This document shows, piece after piece, positions 49,080-58,858 of a DNA stretch of 62,540 nucleotides (position 1 is the first letter of the stretch; each line of letters begins with the position of its first letter). The stretch is from Rhodovulum visakhapatnamense (GTDB lineage Bacteria; Pseudomonadota; Alphaproteobacteria; Rhodobacterales; Rhodobacteraceae). Below the pieces are notes generated by a model. It saw nothing but the letters and a program-made list of their open reading frames with translations. It made no database searches and was not told where the DNA came from. The stretch is taken from positions 1 to 62,540 of the forward strand of contig NZ_SOEB01000026.1 in NCBI RefSeq assembly GCF_004365965.1, given 5' to 3'. A program made the translations under genes and the position numbers.

Positions 49080-51119
49080 ATGAGTGCCATCGCCCCCTTT
49101 CCCAAGTTTGCCGAACCCGCCCCCCGCCCCGGCCTGCCTGCCCGCCGTCACCGGCTGCAGGTGGTTCCGCTGTCGGATGCCGTCGCGGCCGCGTTCTTCG
49201 ACAGTCCCGCTGACGCGCCCGACGACGCCCGGCACGGCCAGGGCCCGATCTCGGCGCGCAGCGGCGACGACGTGCTGTGCCTGCCGCAGATCGCCAGCCA
49301 GCTGGCCCGCGCCGGTGGCGGGCAGCGCCATGTCACGCTGCTGGGCCTGCCCGCGCGGCGGCTTTGCCGCGACGGGCTGCGGGTGTTGCGCGACGGCGAG
49401 ACGCTGGCCGAGATCGACCCGATGGCGCTGCAATCGCCGCTGGTCGATCCGCTGGCGCTGATGGCCGGGCTCTCGCCCGATGGCGGGCGGCGGCTGTTGC
49501 GGCTTTTGCTGACCACGGGGCTGTCGCTGTTCGGCAAGGGCTCGGTCGACGGCTTCCGCGATGTGATCGCCCAGCTTCTGGAAAGCCTGACGCCCGCCAG
49601 CCTGCCCTTGCGCGCCTGGTGCCCGGTGGGACAAAGCGCGGCGGTCGCAAGCTATCTGCTGCCGCGCGGCCTGACCGCGGACGGCTTCACCGATCTGGTG
49701 GTGGTCAGCCGCCAGCGGGTGCGCCGCCTGTCGGGCTTCGAGATCGATGTCGAGACCTCGGGCACCGGCGCGGCCGCCGGGCGGCTGCTGCATGTCTTCC
49801 TGCCCCAGGGCCTCCCCGTCGACAGCACGCTGGTTGCGCTGTCGGACGCGCCGCTTCGGCTGGCCGGACCCGCCCGGCGCCAGCCCGGCCGCCCGCTCGG
49901 CCCCTGGCTCGCCCGGCGCACGCCGCGGCTGCGCCAGCGGATGCGCGACCGGCTGGCGCGGCTGTCCGAACGCGATGACAGCGCCGCCGCGCTGCTGGCC
50001 GAGATCGCCTGCCCCGAGGCCGATCGCCCCACCGCCCGCGCCGAACGACTGATGGCGACGCCGCATGGGCTGTTCTACATCCTCGCGCTGTCCGACCCGC
50101 GGCGGCTGTTGACCGGGATCGCGCTTGCCAGCGGCGACGCCACCGCCGAACTGCCGCTGGGCCGCCCGCTGCATCACCCCCGGCTGGGGCGGTTGCAGGT
50201 CGGCTTCCTGCCCGGGATCGCCGGGTTCGAGCCGGGCGAAGAGGCCGCGCTTTCGCTGCTCTATCGCTCGGGCCACCGCGCCCGTGCAGGCTCCGCGCGG
50301 ATCGACGCCCTGCCCGCCACACTGCCCCCGGTGCTCGAGGCATTGCCCGCCGCCGATCTGGCCCCGGTGCTGGCGTCCGTCCTTGGCGACGCGCTGCCCG
50401 CCCGGCCCCGGATCGCAGCCGAGCTGCTGCCGGTCGGGGCGCCCGAGCGGCCGCAACGCAGCGCCCTGATCGTCGCGCTCGACGGCTCGCTCGACTATCC
50501 CCATGCGCTGGCCGCGACCCTGGGCGACGCCAGCGAGACCGGCCTGATCCTGCACCACCGCGACCCCGACGCGGTGCCGGCGCTGCGCCGGATCGCGGCC
50601 GATCTGCATGCGATTCACGGGATCGGGGTCGAGATCGCCGATCTGCCGCGCCGCGATCTGCTGCCGGCCGAGCGGGTCCGCGCAATCCTGGCCGCCGTGA
50701 CGGCGCCGGTGTCGATCCTGCTGGCGCAGGACACCCTGCCCGAGGGCGCCGACTGGCTGGCCAACTGGGTCGCCGATCTCGACCGGCCCGGCCCGGCACT
50801 TGGCGGCGCGATCCTGATGAACCATGACGGCACGCTGCGCGACGGGCTCACCGCCGGGACCGACCCAGCACGGCTTCTGCCCGAGGCCTGCCTCGGCCTG
50901 AACGCGGCCGCCCGCGCCCGGCTGCTGGCCAGCCCGCTGCGCGTGCCCGGCATCGGCGCCGACATGGCGCTTCTGGCGGCGGCGCTGCGGCAGGACGAAG
51001 CCGCGCGGATCGCGCTTCATCCCGGGCTTTGCGCCACCGCCCATGCCGCGCCCCTGCCGCGCCCCGAGGCAGTCCGCCATGCCGAAGACCTGATCCTGTC
51101 CACCGAGGTGCAGCCGTGA
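49080..51119 (+). CDS. uncharacterised glycosyltransferase-like protein
   Basis: 679-residue cytoplasmic protein. The first 440 residues match no family I know; they are Arg/Ala/Leu-rich. Residues about 460-610 resemble a degenerate GT-A fold (SALIVALDGSLDYPHALAATL ... VSILLAQDTLPEGADWLANW), where QDTLPEGADW recalls the DxD region of GT2 enzymes without a clear DxD. It is the first gene of a coupled run and overlaps the next by 4 bp. Possibly a scaffold or inactive partner for the following transferases. Confidence 0.6.
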   Translation: MSAIAPFPKFAEPAPRPGLPARRHRLQVVPLSDAVAAAFFDSPADAPDDARHGQGPISARSGDDVLCLPQIASQLARAGGGQRHVTLLGLPARRLCRDGLRVLRDGETLAEIDPMALQSPLVDPLALMAGLSPDGGRRLLRLLLTTGLSLFGKGSVDGFRDVIAQLLESLTPASLPLRAWCPVGQSAAVASYLLPRGLTADGFTDLVVVSRQRVRRLSGFEIDVETSGTGAAAGRLLHVFLPQGLPVDSTLVALSDAPLRLAGPARRQPGRPLGPWLARRTPRLRQRMRDRLARLSERDDSAAALLAEIACPEADRPTARAERLMATPHGLFYILALSDPRRLLTGIALASGDATAELPLGRPLHHPRLGRLQVGFLPGIAGFEPGEEAALSLLYRSGHRARAGSARIDALPATLPPVLEALPAADLAPVLASVLGDALPARPRIAAELLPVGAPERPQRSALIVALDGSLDYPHALAATLGDASETGLILHHRDPDAVPALRRIAADLHAIHGIGVEIADLPRRDLLPAERVRAILAAVTAPVSILLAQDTLPEGADWLANWVADLDRPGPALGGAILMNHDGTLRDGLTAGTDPARLLPEACLGLNAAARARLLASPLRVPGIGADMALLAAALRQDEAARIALHPGLCATAHAAPLPRPEAVRHAEDLILSTEVQP

Positions 51120-52351
51120 AGATCCTTGTCATCTGCCACGACCACCCCGCCTTCACCGATGGCGGCACCGAACATGCCGCGCATGACCTGTGCCGCACGC
51201 TTGACGCTCGGCCGGGCATCTCGGCGCGGTTTCTTGCCGCCTCGACCTCGCTCACGCATCCCGAGGTCCGGCCCGGCAGCCTGCACGGCATCGGCCGCGA
51301 TCTTCTGCTGCGGACCGGGGCCTATGACGCCTTCTCGATGCGGCGGATGGACGGCACCGACTGGACCGGCGCGGTCGCCCGGGTGCTGGAGACGGTCGAA
51401 CCCGACATCGTGCACCTGCACGGGCTCGACCGGATCGGCGCCGAGATCGTGCCGCTGATCCGGCGGCTGCGCCCCGCCGCGCGGCTGGTGCTGACCCTGC
51501 ACGACTTTCAGGCGATCTGTCCGGCCGACGGGTTGATGCTGCGCCGCGACGGCGGGCTCTGCACCCGGCCCGCGGCCGATGCCTGCCGCCAGTGCCTGCC
51601 GCAGATCGCGGTCGGGGCGCATGCCCTGCGCAAGGCGCGGCTCCTGGCGATCCTCGATCAGATCGACGCGATCCTGGCGCCCAGCCGCGACCTGCGCGAC
51701 CGCTTCGTCGCCTGGGGCCTGCCCGCCGAACGGATCGCGGTGCTGCCGAATGCGGTCGCACCGCTGGCGCCGCCCGCCGCCACGGCCCGGCCGCGCCCCA
51801 ACCGCTTTGCCTATTTCGGCAATCTTGCGCCGCACAAGGGCGTGGGGGTCCTGCTGGCGGCGGCCGCCGATCTGGCCGGGCGGGGCGCCGATCTGCGGCT
51901 GGCCCTGCACGGGCGGCTGAACCACCCCGCGCCCGAGGCCGAGGCCGCCTTTGCCGAAGGACTGGCCGCCGCAGCACCACTGGCCCGGCATCTGGGCCCC
52001 TATGACCGCGATCAGGTGCACGGGCTGATGGCCGAGGCCGACTGGGTGGTGATCCCGTCGCTCTGGTACGAGAACGCGCCGCTGGTCGCGCTCGAGGCGC
52101 AGCGCGCCGGGCGTCCGGTGATCTGCACCGCCCAGGGCGGGCTGAAAGAGCTGGTGCGCGACGGCATTGACGGACTGCACGTGCCGCGCGCCGATCCGGT
52201 GGCGCTGGCCGACCGGATGGAAGCCGTGGCCGCCGATCCGGCACTCTGGGCGCGGCTGTCGGCCAACCTGCGCCCGCCGCCGACGCTGGAGGACAGCGCC
52301 CGCTGGCATCTCGACCACTATTCCCGGCTGACCGAGGTTCTGCCCGCATGA
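51116..52351 (+). CDS. glycosyltransferase family 4 protein (first)
   Basis: 411-residue GT-B enzyme starting at a GTG that overlaps the previous stop by 4 bp. N-terminal VKILVICHDHPAFTDGGTEHAA is the acceptor-domain start with the GG loop; DIVHLHGL and TLHDFQAICP follow. The donor domain shows FAYFGNLAPHKGVGVLL and PSLWYENAPLVALEAQRAGRP with the catalytic Glu. It transfers an unknown nucleotide-activated sugar. A CRQC-type cysteine pair at about residue 156-160 is shared with the second GT4. Confidence 0.88.
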   Translation: MKILVICHDHPAFTDGGTEHAAHDLCRTLDARPGISARFLAASTSLTHPEVRPGSLHGIGRDLLLRTGAYDAFSMRRMDGTDWTGAVARVLETVEPDIVHLHGLDRIGAEIVPLIRRLRPAARLVLTLHDFQAICPADGLMLRRDGGLCTRPAADACRQCLPQIAVGAHALRKARLLAILDQIDAILAPSRDLRDRFVAWGLPAERIAVLPNAVAPLAPPAATARPRPNRFAYFGNLAPHKGVGVLLAAAADLAGRGADLRLALHGRLNHPAPEAEAAFAEGLAAAAPLARHLGPYDRDQVHGLMAEADWVVIPSLWYENAPLVALEAQRAGRPVICTAQGGLKELVRDGIDGLHVPRADPVALADRMEAVAADPALWARLSANLRPPPTLEDSARWHLDHYSRLTEVLPA

Positions 52352-54537
52352 CCGCCCTGAAAGACATATCCGCCGCCCCGCTCGCGATCCTGCAGCCCCG
52401 GCCGATCGTGCTGCCGGGCGGCGCGCTGGCGATTCACTGCTTTTCGGATCTGGACGCCCCCGCCCCCGAGGCGGCACGGCCCGAGGGCGATGCGGCCCCG
52501 GCCTGGGCCGCGCGGTTCTGGCAGGCGGACGGGCGCTGGCACGGGCTGGCCATCCTTGGCGCGGCAACCCTTGGCCCCTTCGCGCTGACCGATGCCTCGG
52601 GCGCCCCGGTCGCAGAGGTCGGCACCCCCGCCTCGGTCGCGACCGAGGCCGCAGCCCTGGCCGCCCATCTGCGCGAGACCGGCGCGCCGGTCGCCGAGCT
52701 GGTGCAGTTTCTCGACGAGGCGTTCGAGGCCTCGGGCAGCGAGGCCGCGCAGCGGTTCCAGACCGATCTTCTGCGCGAGACCTCGCAGGCCGACGGCTTC
52801 GTCGAACTGGTGGTGCGCCCCGATTGCGGCGGGCTTTTCCTGCAAGGCTGGGCCCATAGCAGCCTGACCGGGCCGCTCAGCCTTCTGGGTCAGGCCGCGG
52901 GCGTCGAGGCCGTCGCGGCCGTCTTCCGCCGCGACGACATCCTCGCCCCGGCCGCGGGCTTCTGCATCTTCGTCAAGGACTGGGCCGGGCGCCTCGACGG
53001 CTGCAAGGTGCTGTTCGTCGAACACGAAGGCGGGCTTCTCAGGCTCGATCTGGTGCCCGACGCGCCCGCCCCGATCACCGGCGCCGACGCCACCGAGCAT
53101 GTCCGCGCGATGCTGCCCCGGCTGGCGGCCTCGGGCGCCTCGGTCGAACCCTTCAAGCGGATCGTCCGGCCGCGCTTCGACGGGCGGAACACGCTTGCCG
53201 AACATCCCGGCCCGACCACCGCCGCCATCGACCGCATCCTGCGCACGCCCGCGGGCGGGATCTTCGTCACCGGCTGGCTGCTCGATCCGCTGGACCGGGT
53301 CGAGCGGGTGATCCTGAAGACCTCGGCCAATCTGTACGCGCCGCTGCATGACCGCTGGCACCGTACCGACCGGCCCGACCTGAACGACGCCTTCGCCCCC
53401 GATCCGCGCTTTCAGGGGCTGATCGACCCGCGCGAACGGCTGCACGGTTTCGTCTGCGCGGTTTCGGCCCCGGCCGAAAAGCTGGACGGCACCGAAGCCT
53501 ATCTGGAACTTGTCATGAAGGACGACGGCTGCCTCTTCCTGCCGGTCGAGCTGACCCCCTGCGACGGTCCCGGCGCCGCCCATCCGGTCTTCAGCGCGCT
53601 GCAGCCGCACGATCCGGCGCTGGGCAGCCTGATCTCGGACCACGCGGCGCCCTTCCTCGCCAGCCTGCCCCGGCGCGGCGCGCCAAACCGCCTGACGGTC
53701 CAGCCGCTGGCGGGCGGCCCCGCCGGGCGCACCGTCGCCGCCGTCATGCCGGTCACCGATCTGGCCCATCTGCATCCGGTCATGGCCTGCCTCGCGGGCC
53801 AGCCCGAGGCATCCGAGCTTGACCTGATCCTGGTCGCCGGGCGTGAGGGCGCGGCCCGGCTGGCCGAGGAACTCGACCATCAGTTCCGCTTCTTCGGGCT
53901 GACCGGGGCGCTGGTGCTGGTGCCCGATCACGAGACGCTGGCGGGCCGGCTCGATGCCGGGGCCGCGGCCTCGGACGCGCCCGAGATCCTGGTGTGGCAA
54001 ACCTCGGTCCTGCCCAAATCTCCGGGCTGGCTCGACCGGCTGCGTGCGGGCGCGGCCGGGCTTCCGGGCGCGGCCGTCGTCTCGCCGATGCTCTGCTACG
54101 AGGACGGATCGGTCTATTTCGGCGGCAGCGAGGCTGCGACGCCGCCCCGCGGCGCGGTCTGCGCGCTGGTCGGGTTCGAGCGGCACCGCATCGCCGATGG
54201 CGCGCCCCGCCCGGCTGCCGCGATCCCGGCCGAGATCGCGCTGATCGCCCGGGCCGCGCTCGATCAGGCGGGCGGGTTCCGCGGCGGGCTCTGGGGCGAC
54301 CGGTTCATCGGCCAGGACCTGACGCTGCGGCTGGCGCGCTCGGGCGCACGGCCCTGGTGCGACCCCTCGGCCGAATTCTGGATGCTGGACGCCGCCCCGC
54401 CCCAGGGCGATCCGGCGCGGCGCGAGCTGGTCGACCGGGTCGATGCCGCGCTGATCGCATTGCAGCGCCGCCGCGCGGGCGGCCCGCATCTGGCACCCGT
54501 CGGGCAGAAGGCCGACAGCAAGGGAGACCGCACATGA
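52348..54537 (+). CDS. fusion protein with C-terminal GT2-like glycosyltransferase domain
   Basis: 729 residues. The first 440 have repeated beta-rich modules (GLFLQGWAHSSLTGPLSLLG and GIFVTGWLLDPLDRVERVIL), resembling the GWxxD-type domain found near surface-glycan genes in this group. Residues about 455-720 are GT2-like: VAAVMPVTDLAHLHPVMACL, VVSPMLCYEDGSVYFGGS, and DQAGGFRG ... GDRFIGQDLTLRLA, where GQD takes the place of the usual catalytic geD. It overlaps both neighbours by 4 bp. Confidence 0.75.
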   Translation: MTALKDISAAPLAILQPRPIVLPGGALAIHCFSDLDAPAPEAARPEGDAAPAWAARFWQADGRWHGLAILGAATLGPFALTDASGAPVAEVGTPASVATEAAALAAHLRETGAPVAELVQFLDEAFEASGSEAAQRFQTDLLRETSQADGFVELVVRPDCGGLFLQGWAHSSLTGPLSLLGQAAGVEAVAAVFRRDDILAPAAGFCIFVKDWAGRLDGCKVLFVEHEGGLLRLDLVPDAPAPITGADATEHVRAMLPRLAASGASVEPFKRIVRPRFDGRNTLAEHPGPTTAAIDRILRTPAGGIFVTGWLLDPLDRVERVILKTSANLYAPLHDRWHRTDRPDLNDAFAPDPRFQGLIDPRERLHGFVCAVSAPAEKLDGTEAYLELVMKDDGCLFLPVELTPCDGPGAAHPVFSALQPHDPALGSLISDHAAPFLASLPRRGAPNRLTVQPLAGGPAGRTVAAVMPVTDLAHLHPVMACLAGQPEASELDLILVAGREGAARLAEELDHQFRFFGLTGALVLVPDHETLAGRLDAGAAASDAPEILVWQTSVLPKSPGWLDRLRAGAAGLPGAAVVSPMLCYEDGSVYFGGSEAATPPRGAVCALVGFERHRIADGAPRPAAAIPAEIALIARAALDQAGGFRGGLWGDRFIGQDLTLRLARSGARPWCDPSAEFWMLDAAPPQGDPARRELVDRVDAALIALQRRRAGGPHLAPVGQKADSKGDRT

Positions 54538-55820
54538 AGGCCCTCATCATCTCGCATGCGCATCCCGATTTCTCGATCGGGGGGGCGCAGGTGGCCTCCT
54601 ACAACCTGCATCGCGGGCTGCGCCAGCAACCCGGCTGGACCTCGCATTACCTCGCGGGCATCGGCGCCCCGGTGATGCCGCATCGCGACACGCCGCTGAT
54701 GGCGATGGACCGCGCGCCCGATGAATCGCTGTTCTGGTCGAACGATTTCGACTGGTTCCATCTGGGGTCCAAGGACGTTGGCGGGCTGATGGCGCATTTC
54801 GAGCGCTTCCTGGCCGAGCTGAAGCCCGACGTCGTCAACATGCACCATGTGATGGGCTTCGGGGTGCAGGCGATCCGGTCGATCCGCCGGGCACTGGGCG
54901 ATGTGCCCATCGTCTACACGCTGCACGAATACCTGCCGATCTGCGCCCATCACGGCCAGATGATCAAGCCCAAGACCCATGCGCTGTGCCTGAAGGCCAC
55001 GCCCTCCGATTGCGGCATGTGCTTCCCCGAGATCGGGGCCGCGAACCTGCTGCGCCGCGAGGCCTTCATCAAGAGCTTCTTCGCCGAGGTCGACGCCTTC
55101 GTCAGCCCCTCGCATTTCCTGCTGTCGCGCTTTGCCGACTGGGGCCTGCCGCAGGACAAGCTGGTGATGATCGAGAACGGGCTCGATGCCGGAACGCCCG
55201 CACCGCTGCGCCCGCTGGCGCCGGGCGGGCGGCGCAACCGGTTTGCCTATTTCGGGCAGCTCAACCCGTTCAAGGGCATCAAGGTGCTGATCGACGCGGT
55301 CACCCGCATCCCCGAACCCGTCTGGGGCGACAGCATCCTCAACGTCTATGGCGGCAATCTCGAACACCAGCCCGAGGATTTCCAGGCCTCGGTCAAGGAT
55401 CTGTTCCGTCAGGCCGGGCGCCGGGTGCGGTTCCGGGGGTCCTACAAGAGCCACGAGATGCCCGACCTGATGCGCGATGCGGACTGGATGATCATTCCCT
55501 CGACCTGGTGGGAAAACGCCCCCGTGGTGATCCAGGAATCCTTCTTCCACGGCCGCCCGATCATCGCTTCGGATATCGGCGGCATGGCCGAAAAGGTGCG
55601 CCACGGCGTCGACGGGCTGCATTTCAAGGTCTCGAATGCCGACAGCCTGGCCGAGACCATGACCCAGGCGATCCAGCAGCCCCGGCTTTGGGACCGGCTG
55701 CATGCGGGCATCCGTCCGCCGACCACGGCCGACGAGGCTGGCGCCCGCCATGCCGAACTGTTCGGCAAGCTGCTGGCCCGCCAGAACGACCGGCGCGCCG
55801 GACCGGTGGCCGCCGAATGA
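54534..55820 (+). CDS. glycosyltransferase family 4 protein (second)
   Basis: 428-residue GT-B enzyme related to the first GT4. MKALIISHAHPDFSIGGAQ, YTLHEYLPICAHHG, a cysteine-rich insertion (LCLKATPSDCGMCFPE), FAYFGQLNPFKGIKVLI and PSTWWENAPVVIQESFFHGRP with the catalytic Glu. The insertion with three cysteines in both GT4s suggests a shared acceptor-binding or metal site. ATG 54534 overlaps the preceding stop; the 3' end overlaps the ABC gene. Confidence 0.9.
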   Translation: MKALIISHAHPDFSIGGAQVASYNLHRGLRQQPGWTSHYLAGIGAPVMPHRDTPLMAMDRAPDESLFWSNDFDWFHLGSKDVGGLMAHFERFLAELKPDVVNMHHVMGFGVQAIRSIRRALGDVPIVYTLHEYLPICAHHGQMIKPKTHALCLKATPSDCGMCFPEIGAANLLRREAFIKSFFAEVDAFVSPSHFLLSRFADWGLPQDKLVMIENGLDAGTPAPLRPLAPGGRRNRFAYFGQLNPFKGIKVLIDAVTRIPEPVWGDSILNVYGGNLEHQPEDFQASVKDLFRQAGRRVRFRGSYKSHEMPDLMRDADWMIIPSTWWENAPVVIQESFFHGRPIIASDIGGMAEKVRHGVDGLHFKVSNADSLAETMTQAIQQPRLWDRLHAGIRPPTTADEAGARHAELFGKLLARQNDRRAGPVAAE

Positions 55821-57541
55821 TGCGGCGCGCCGATCCGGCGGGGCGTCTCGACGAGACGCTGCGCGATCTTCTGCGCGGCGGCGTCGCGGCAGGCGCGGTC
55901 GGCTTTTTCGTCAACCTGCTGCATCTGGGCCTGCCGCTTTTCACGATCCAGGTCTATTCCCGGGTGCTGTCCAGCGGCAGCGTCGAGACGCTGACGGCGC
56001 TGGCCATCCTCGCGCTGACGCTTCTGGCCTTCCAGACCCTGCTGGACGTGATGCGCCAGCGAATCTTCGTGATCCTCGCCAACCGGACGGTCGCGCGGCT
56101 GGGCAAGCCGGTCTTCGAAGCCGCCATCGAATCGAGCCTGACCAAAGGTCCCCAGGCCGCCAGCGGCGCGATGCAGGACGTCTCGGAACTGCGCGCCTTC
56201 CTGGCCGGGGGGGCGCTGGCGCTGCCGCTCGATCTGGCCTTCGCGCCGGTCTTTCTACTGGCGCTGTTTCTGTTGCACCCGGTCTACGGCTTTGTCGGGC
56301 TTGGCGGCGCGCTGGCGCTGGCGGCCGCGGCCATCGCGACCGAACTCTTGCTGCGCGGCCCCTCGAAAGAGGGCACCCAGGCCACCGCCCGGGTCAATGG
56401 CGAGACCGCCGAGGCGATCCGCCATGCCGAACTGATCACTTCCATGGGCATGCTGCCCGCGCTGGCCCGGCGCTGGCGCGCGGCGCAAAACCGCGCCATC
56501 GAGATGTCCGAACGCGGGGCGAAGCTGGCGCGACTTCTGTCGACGCTGACCCGGACCCTGCGCGTGGTGCTGCAGATCGCGGTGATCGGCTCGGCCGCTT
56601 ATCTGGTGATCGAGGACAGGGTCTCGGCCTCGACGATCTTCGCCGCCACGGTGCTGACGGGGCGGCTGCTCTTGCCCTTCGAACAGACCGCCTCCGGCTG
56701 GAAGCAATGGCTTGAGGCGCGCGCCGTTCTGGACCGTCTTAAAGGCGTCACCCGCGACGGCGTGGCCGCGCGCTCCGTGACCCCGGTCGAGATTGAATCG
56801 GGTCGGCTGGTGGCCGAGCGGTTGAGCTACTTCGCCCCCGGGGGCGGTAGCCGGCCGGTGCTGCAGAACATCAATTTCAGTCTTGAAAGCGGGATGATGA
56901 TGGGGGTGATCGGCCCCTCGGGCGCGGGAAAGTCCTCGCTGTCGCGGCTGATCGTCGGCATCGCCCAGCCCAGCGCCGGGGGGCTTTATCTCGACGGGCA
57001 AAGCACTTTCGCCCATGAACGCGAGAGCTTCGGCCGCGCCGTGGGGTATCTGCCGCAGGAACCGACGCTGCTGACCGGCACGGTGCGCGACAACATCGCC
57101 CGGTTCGGCGATCACGACATGGCCGCGGTGGTGCGCGCCGCCCGTTCCGCCGGGGTGCACGAGCTGATCGGCAGCCTGCCGCAGGGCTATGCGACGCCTC
57201 TGGGCAGCGGCGGCCACCCGCTGAGCGGCGGCCAGCGCCAGCGCATCGCGCTGGCCCGCGCGCTGATCGGCACGCCCCGGCTGATCGTGCTGGACGAACC
57301 GAATTCGAACCTCGACGCCGAGGGCGAGGCGGCTCTCGTCGCCGCCATCGAGACCGCCCGCGCCGCCGGGGCGACCGTTGTCGTCGTGGCCCAGCGCATG
57401 TCGATCCTGAACCGCGCCGACCGGCTGCTGCGGTTGCAGGACGGAGCGATGGTGCAATTCGGCCCGCGCGAAGAGGTGATGCAGGCGCTGACCCCGCAAC
57501 GCCCGCTGCCGCCGCGCCGCCGCCGGGAGATCGCGTCATGA
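55817..57541 (+). CDS. type I secretion system ABC transporter (PrtD-like permease/ATPase)
   Basis: 574-residue fused membrane plus ATPase subunit of a type I secretion system. Six hydrophobic segments lie in residues 20-300, including VNLLHLGLPLFTIQVYSRVL, the PrtD-family start. The ATPase has Walker A GPSGAGKSS, signature LSGGQRQR and Walker B LIVLDEPNSNLD. There is no C39 peptidase domain, as expected for RTX substrates without a leader. It is coupled to the glycosyltransferase genes upstream and the HlyD gene downstream by 4-bp overlaps. Confidence 0.94.
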   Translation: MMRRADPAGRLDETLRDLLRGGVAAGAVGFFVNLLHLGLPLFTIQVYSRVLSSGSVETLTALAILALTLLAFQTLLDVMRQRIFVILANRTVARLGKPVFEAAIESSLTKGPQAASGAMQDVSELRAFLAGGALALPLDLAFAPVFLLALFLLHPVYGFVGLGGALALAAAAIATELLLRGPSKEGTQATARVNGETAEAIRHAELITSMGMLPALARRWRAAQNRAIEMSERGAKLARLLSTLTRTLRVVLQIAVIGSAAYLVIEDRVSASTIFAATVLTGRLLLPFEQTASGWKQWLEARAVLDRLKGVTRDGVAARSVTPVEIESGRLVAERLSYFAPGGGSRPVLQNINFSLESGMMMGVIGPSGAGKSSLSRLIVGIAQPSAGGLYLDGQSTFAHERESFGRAVGYLPQEPTLLTGTVRDNIARFGDHDMAAVVRAARSAGVHELIGSLPQGYATPLGSGGHPLSGGQRQRIALARALIGTPRLIVLDEPNSNLDAEGEAALVAAIETARAAGATVVVVAQRMSILNRADRLLRLQDGAMVQFGPREEVMQALTPQRPLPPRRRREIAS

Positions 57542-58851
57542 CCCATGTGCTGCATCTCGATCCCGAGGAGCCGCCGCTGCCCTCCTACTGGCCGGTGGTC
57601 TGGGCGGCGCTGGCCGTCGCGCTGGCGCTGACCCTGACCCTGACCGGCTGGGCGATGACCGCCCGGCTCGATGCGGCGCTGGTCTCGCACGGGGTCCTGC
57701 ATGCCGACAGCGAACGCAAGACGGTCGAGCATCTTGAAGGCGGCATCCTCGCCGGGCTGCTGGTGCAATCGGGCGACATGGTCGAGGCCGGTCAGGTCGT
57801 GGCCCGGCTCGACCCGACCCAGACCGACGAGAAACTGGCGCAGCTTCGCTCGGACCGCGACGCGACCCGCTTCGCGCTCTGGCGGCTCGGCGCCGAGGAA
57901 GAGGACCGGCCGCTCGACCCCGCCACCGCGCCGCCCTGCGACACCTGCATCCGCGCCGACAAGATCGCCGAGACCACGCGGCTGTTCGAGGCGCGCCAGC
58001 GCGCTCATGGCGCCCAGATCGATTCGCTGAACCGCCAGATCGCCCAGCTCGAAGGCCAGATCGCCGCCAAAGAGGGCCAGCGCAAGGCGGCCGAGCGGCA
58101 GGTTCAGCTCTGGGAGGACGAACGCCGGATGGTGGCCGATCTGGTCGGCCGCGGCGCCTCGCCCAAGCGCGACCTGCTGGATCTGGACCGAGCCATCGCC
58201 TCGCTCGCGGGCGACCGCGACGAAAGCGCGGGGCTGGTCGAGGCCGCCCGTCAGGACATCGCCCGCGCGCGGTCCGATTTGGTCGCGCTGACCCAGCAGC
58301 GGCTGGCCGAGATCGCCACCAGCGAAACCGAGGCCCGCACCCGGCTGGCCGCGCTCGACAGCCAGATCCGCGCCATGGAAGATGTGCGCGCGCGGCTCGA
58401 CCTGCGCGCGCCGCAGGCCGGAAAGGTTGTCGAGATCAACACCGTGACGCCGGGTGCCGTGCTGGGATCGGGCCAGCCCCTGATGGAGATCCTGCCCCGC
58501 GACGACCAGCTTGTGGCGCTGGTCAAGCTGCCGCCCGACGCCATCGACACGCTGCATCGGGGCGTGCCCGCCAAGGTGCGGCTGACCGCCTTCAAGCGGT
58601 CCGACGCGCCCACCGTGACCGGCGAGGTATCCTATGTCTCGGCCGACCTGCTCGAGGACTCGCAGACCGGCACGAACTATTTCGAGGCGCGGGTGACGCT
58701 CGACCCCGACAGCGTGGCCGAGCTTGACGGCGTGGCGCTGACCGCCGGCATGCCGGTCGAGGTCACTTTAACGATCGGTGAACGAAGGGCGGGCGATTAT
58801 CTGCTCGAACCGATCCTGCGTCACTTCCGGCGCGCCTTCAACGAGGAGTGA
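57538..58851 (+). CDS. HlyD family type I secretion adaptor
   Basis: 437-residue periplasmic adaptor. One N-terminal transmembrane helix (WAALAVALALTLTLTGWAM), a biotinyl-lipoyl half (GGILAGLLVQSGDMVEAGQVVARLDPTQ), a long coiled coil over about residues 95-290, the second lipoyl half (LRAPQAGKVVEINTVTPGAVL) and a C-terminal beta-barrel. It links the ABC exporter to an outer-membrane TolC-type channel, which is not encoded in this window. Last gene of the coupled run. Confidence 0.94.
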   Translation: MTHVLHLDPEEPPLPSYWPVVWAALAVALALTLTLTGWAMTARLDAALVSHGVLHADSERKTVEHLEGGILAGLLVQSGDMVEAGQVVARLDPTQTDEKLAQLRSDRDATRFALWRLGAEEEDRPLDPATAPPCDTCIRADKIAETTRLFEARQRAHGAQIDSLNRQIAQLEGQIAAKEGQRKAAERQVQLWEDERRMVADLVGRGASPKRDLLDLDRAIASLAGDRDESAGLVEAARQDIARARSDLVALTQQRLAEIATSETEARTRLAALDSQIRAMEDVRARLDLRAPQAGKVVEINTVTPGAVLGSGQPLMEILPRDDQLVALVKLPPDAIDTLHRGVPAKVRLTAFKRSDAPTVTGEVSYVSADLLEDSQTGTNYFEARVTLDPDSVAELDGVALTAGMPVEVTLTIGERRAGDYLLEPILRHFRRAFNEE

Positions 58852-58858
58852 GCCGCGC

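Noticed and set aside
52318..54489. Long minus-strand open frames opposite the glycosyltransferase operon
   Set aside because: They are shadows of real plus-strand genes, without ribosome sites or recognisable domains.
55817..58851. Complete three-part type I secretion system
   Set aside because: Only the ABC protein and adaptor are present; no TolC-like outer-membrane gene is in the window, so it must be elsewhere.
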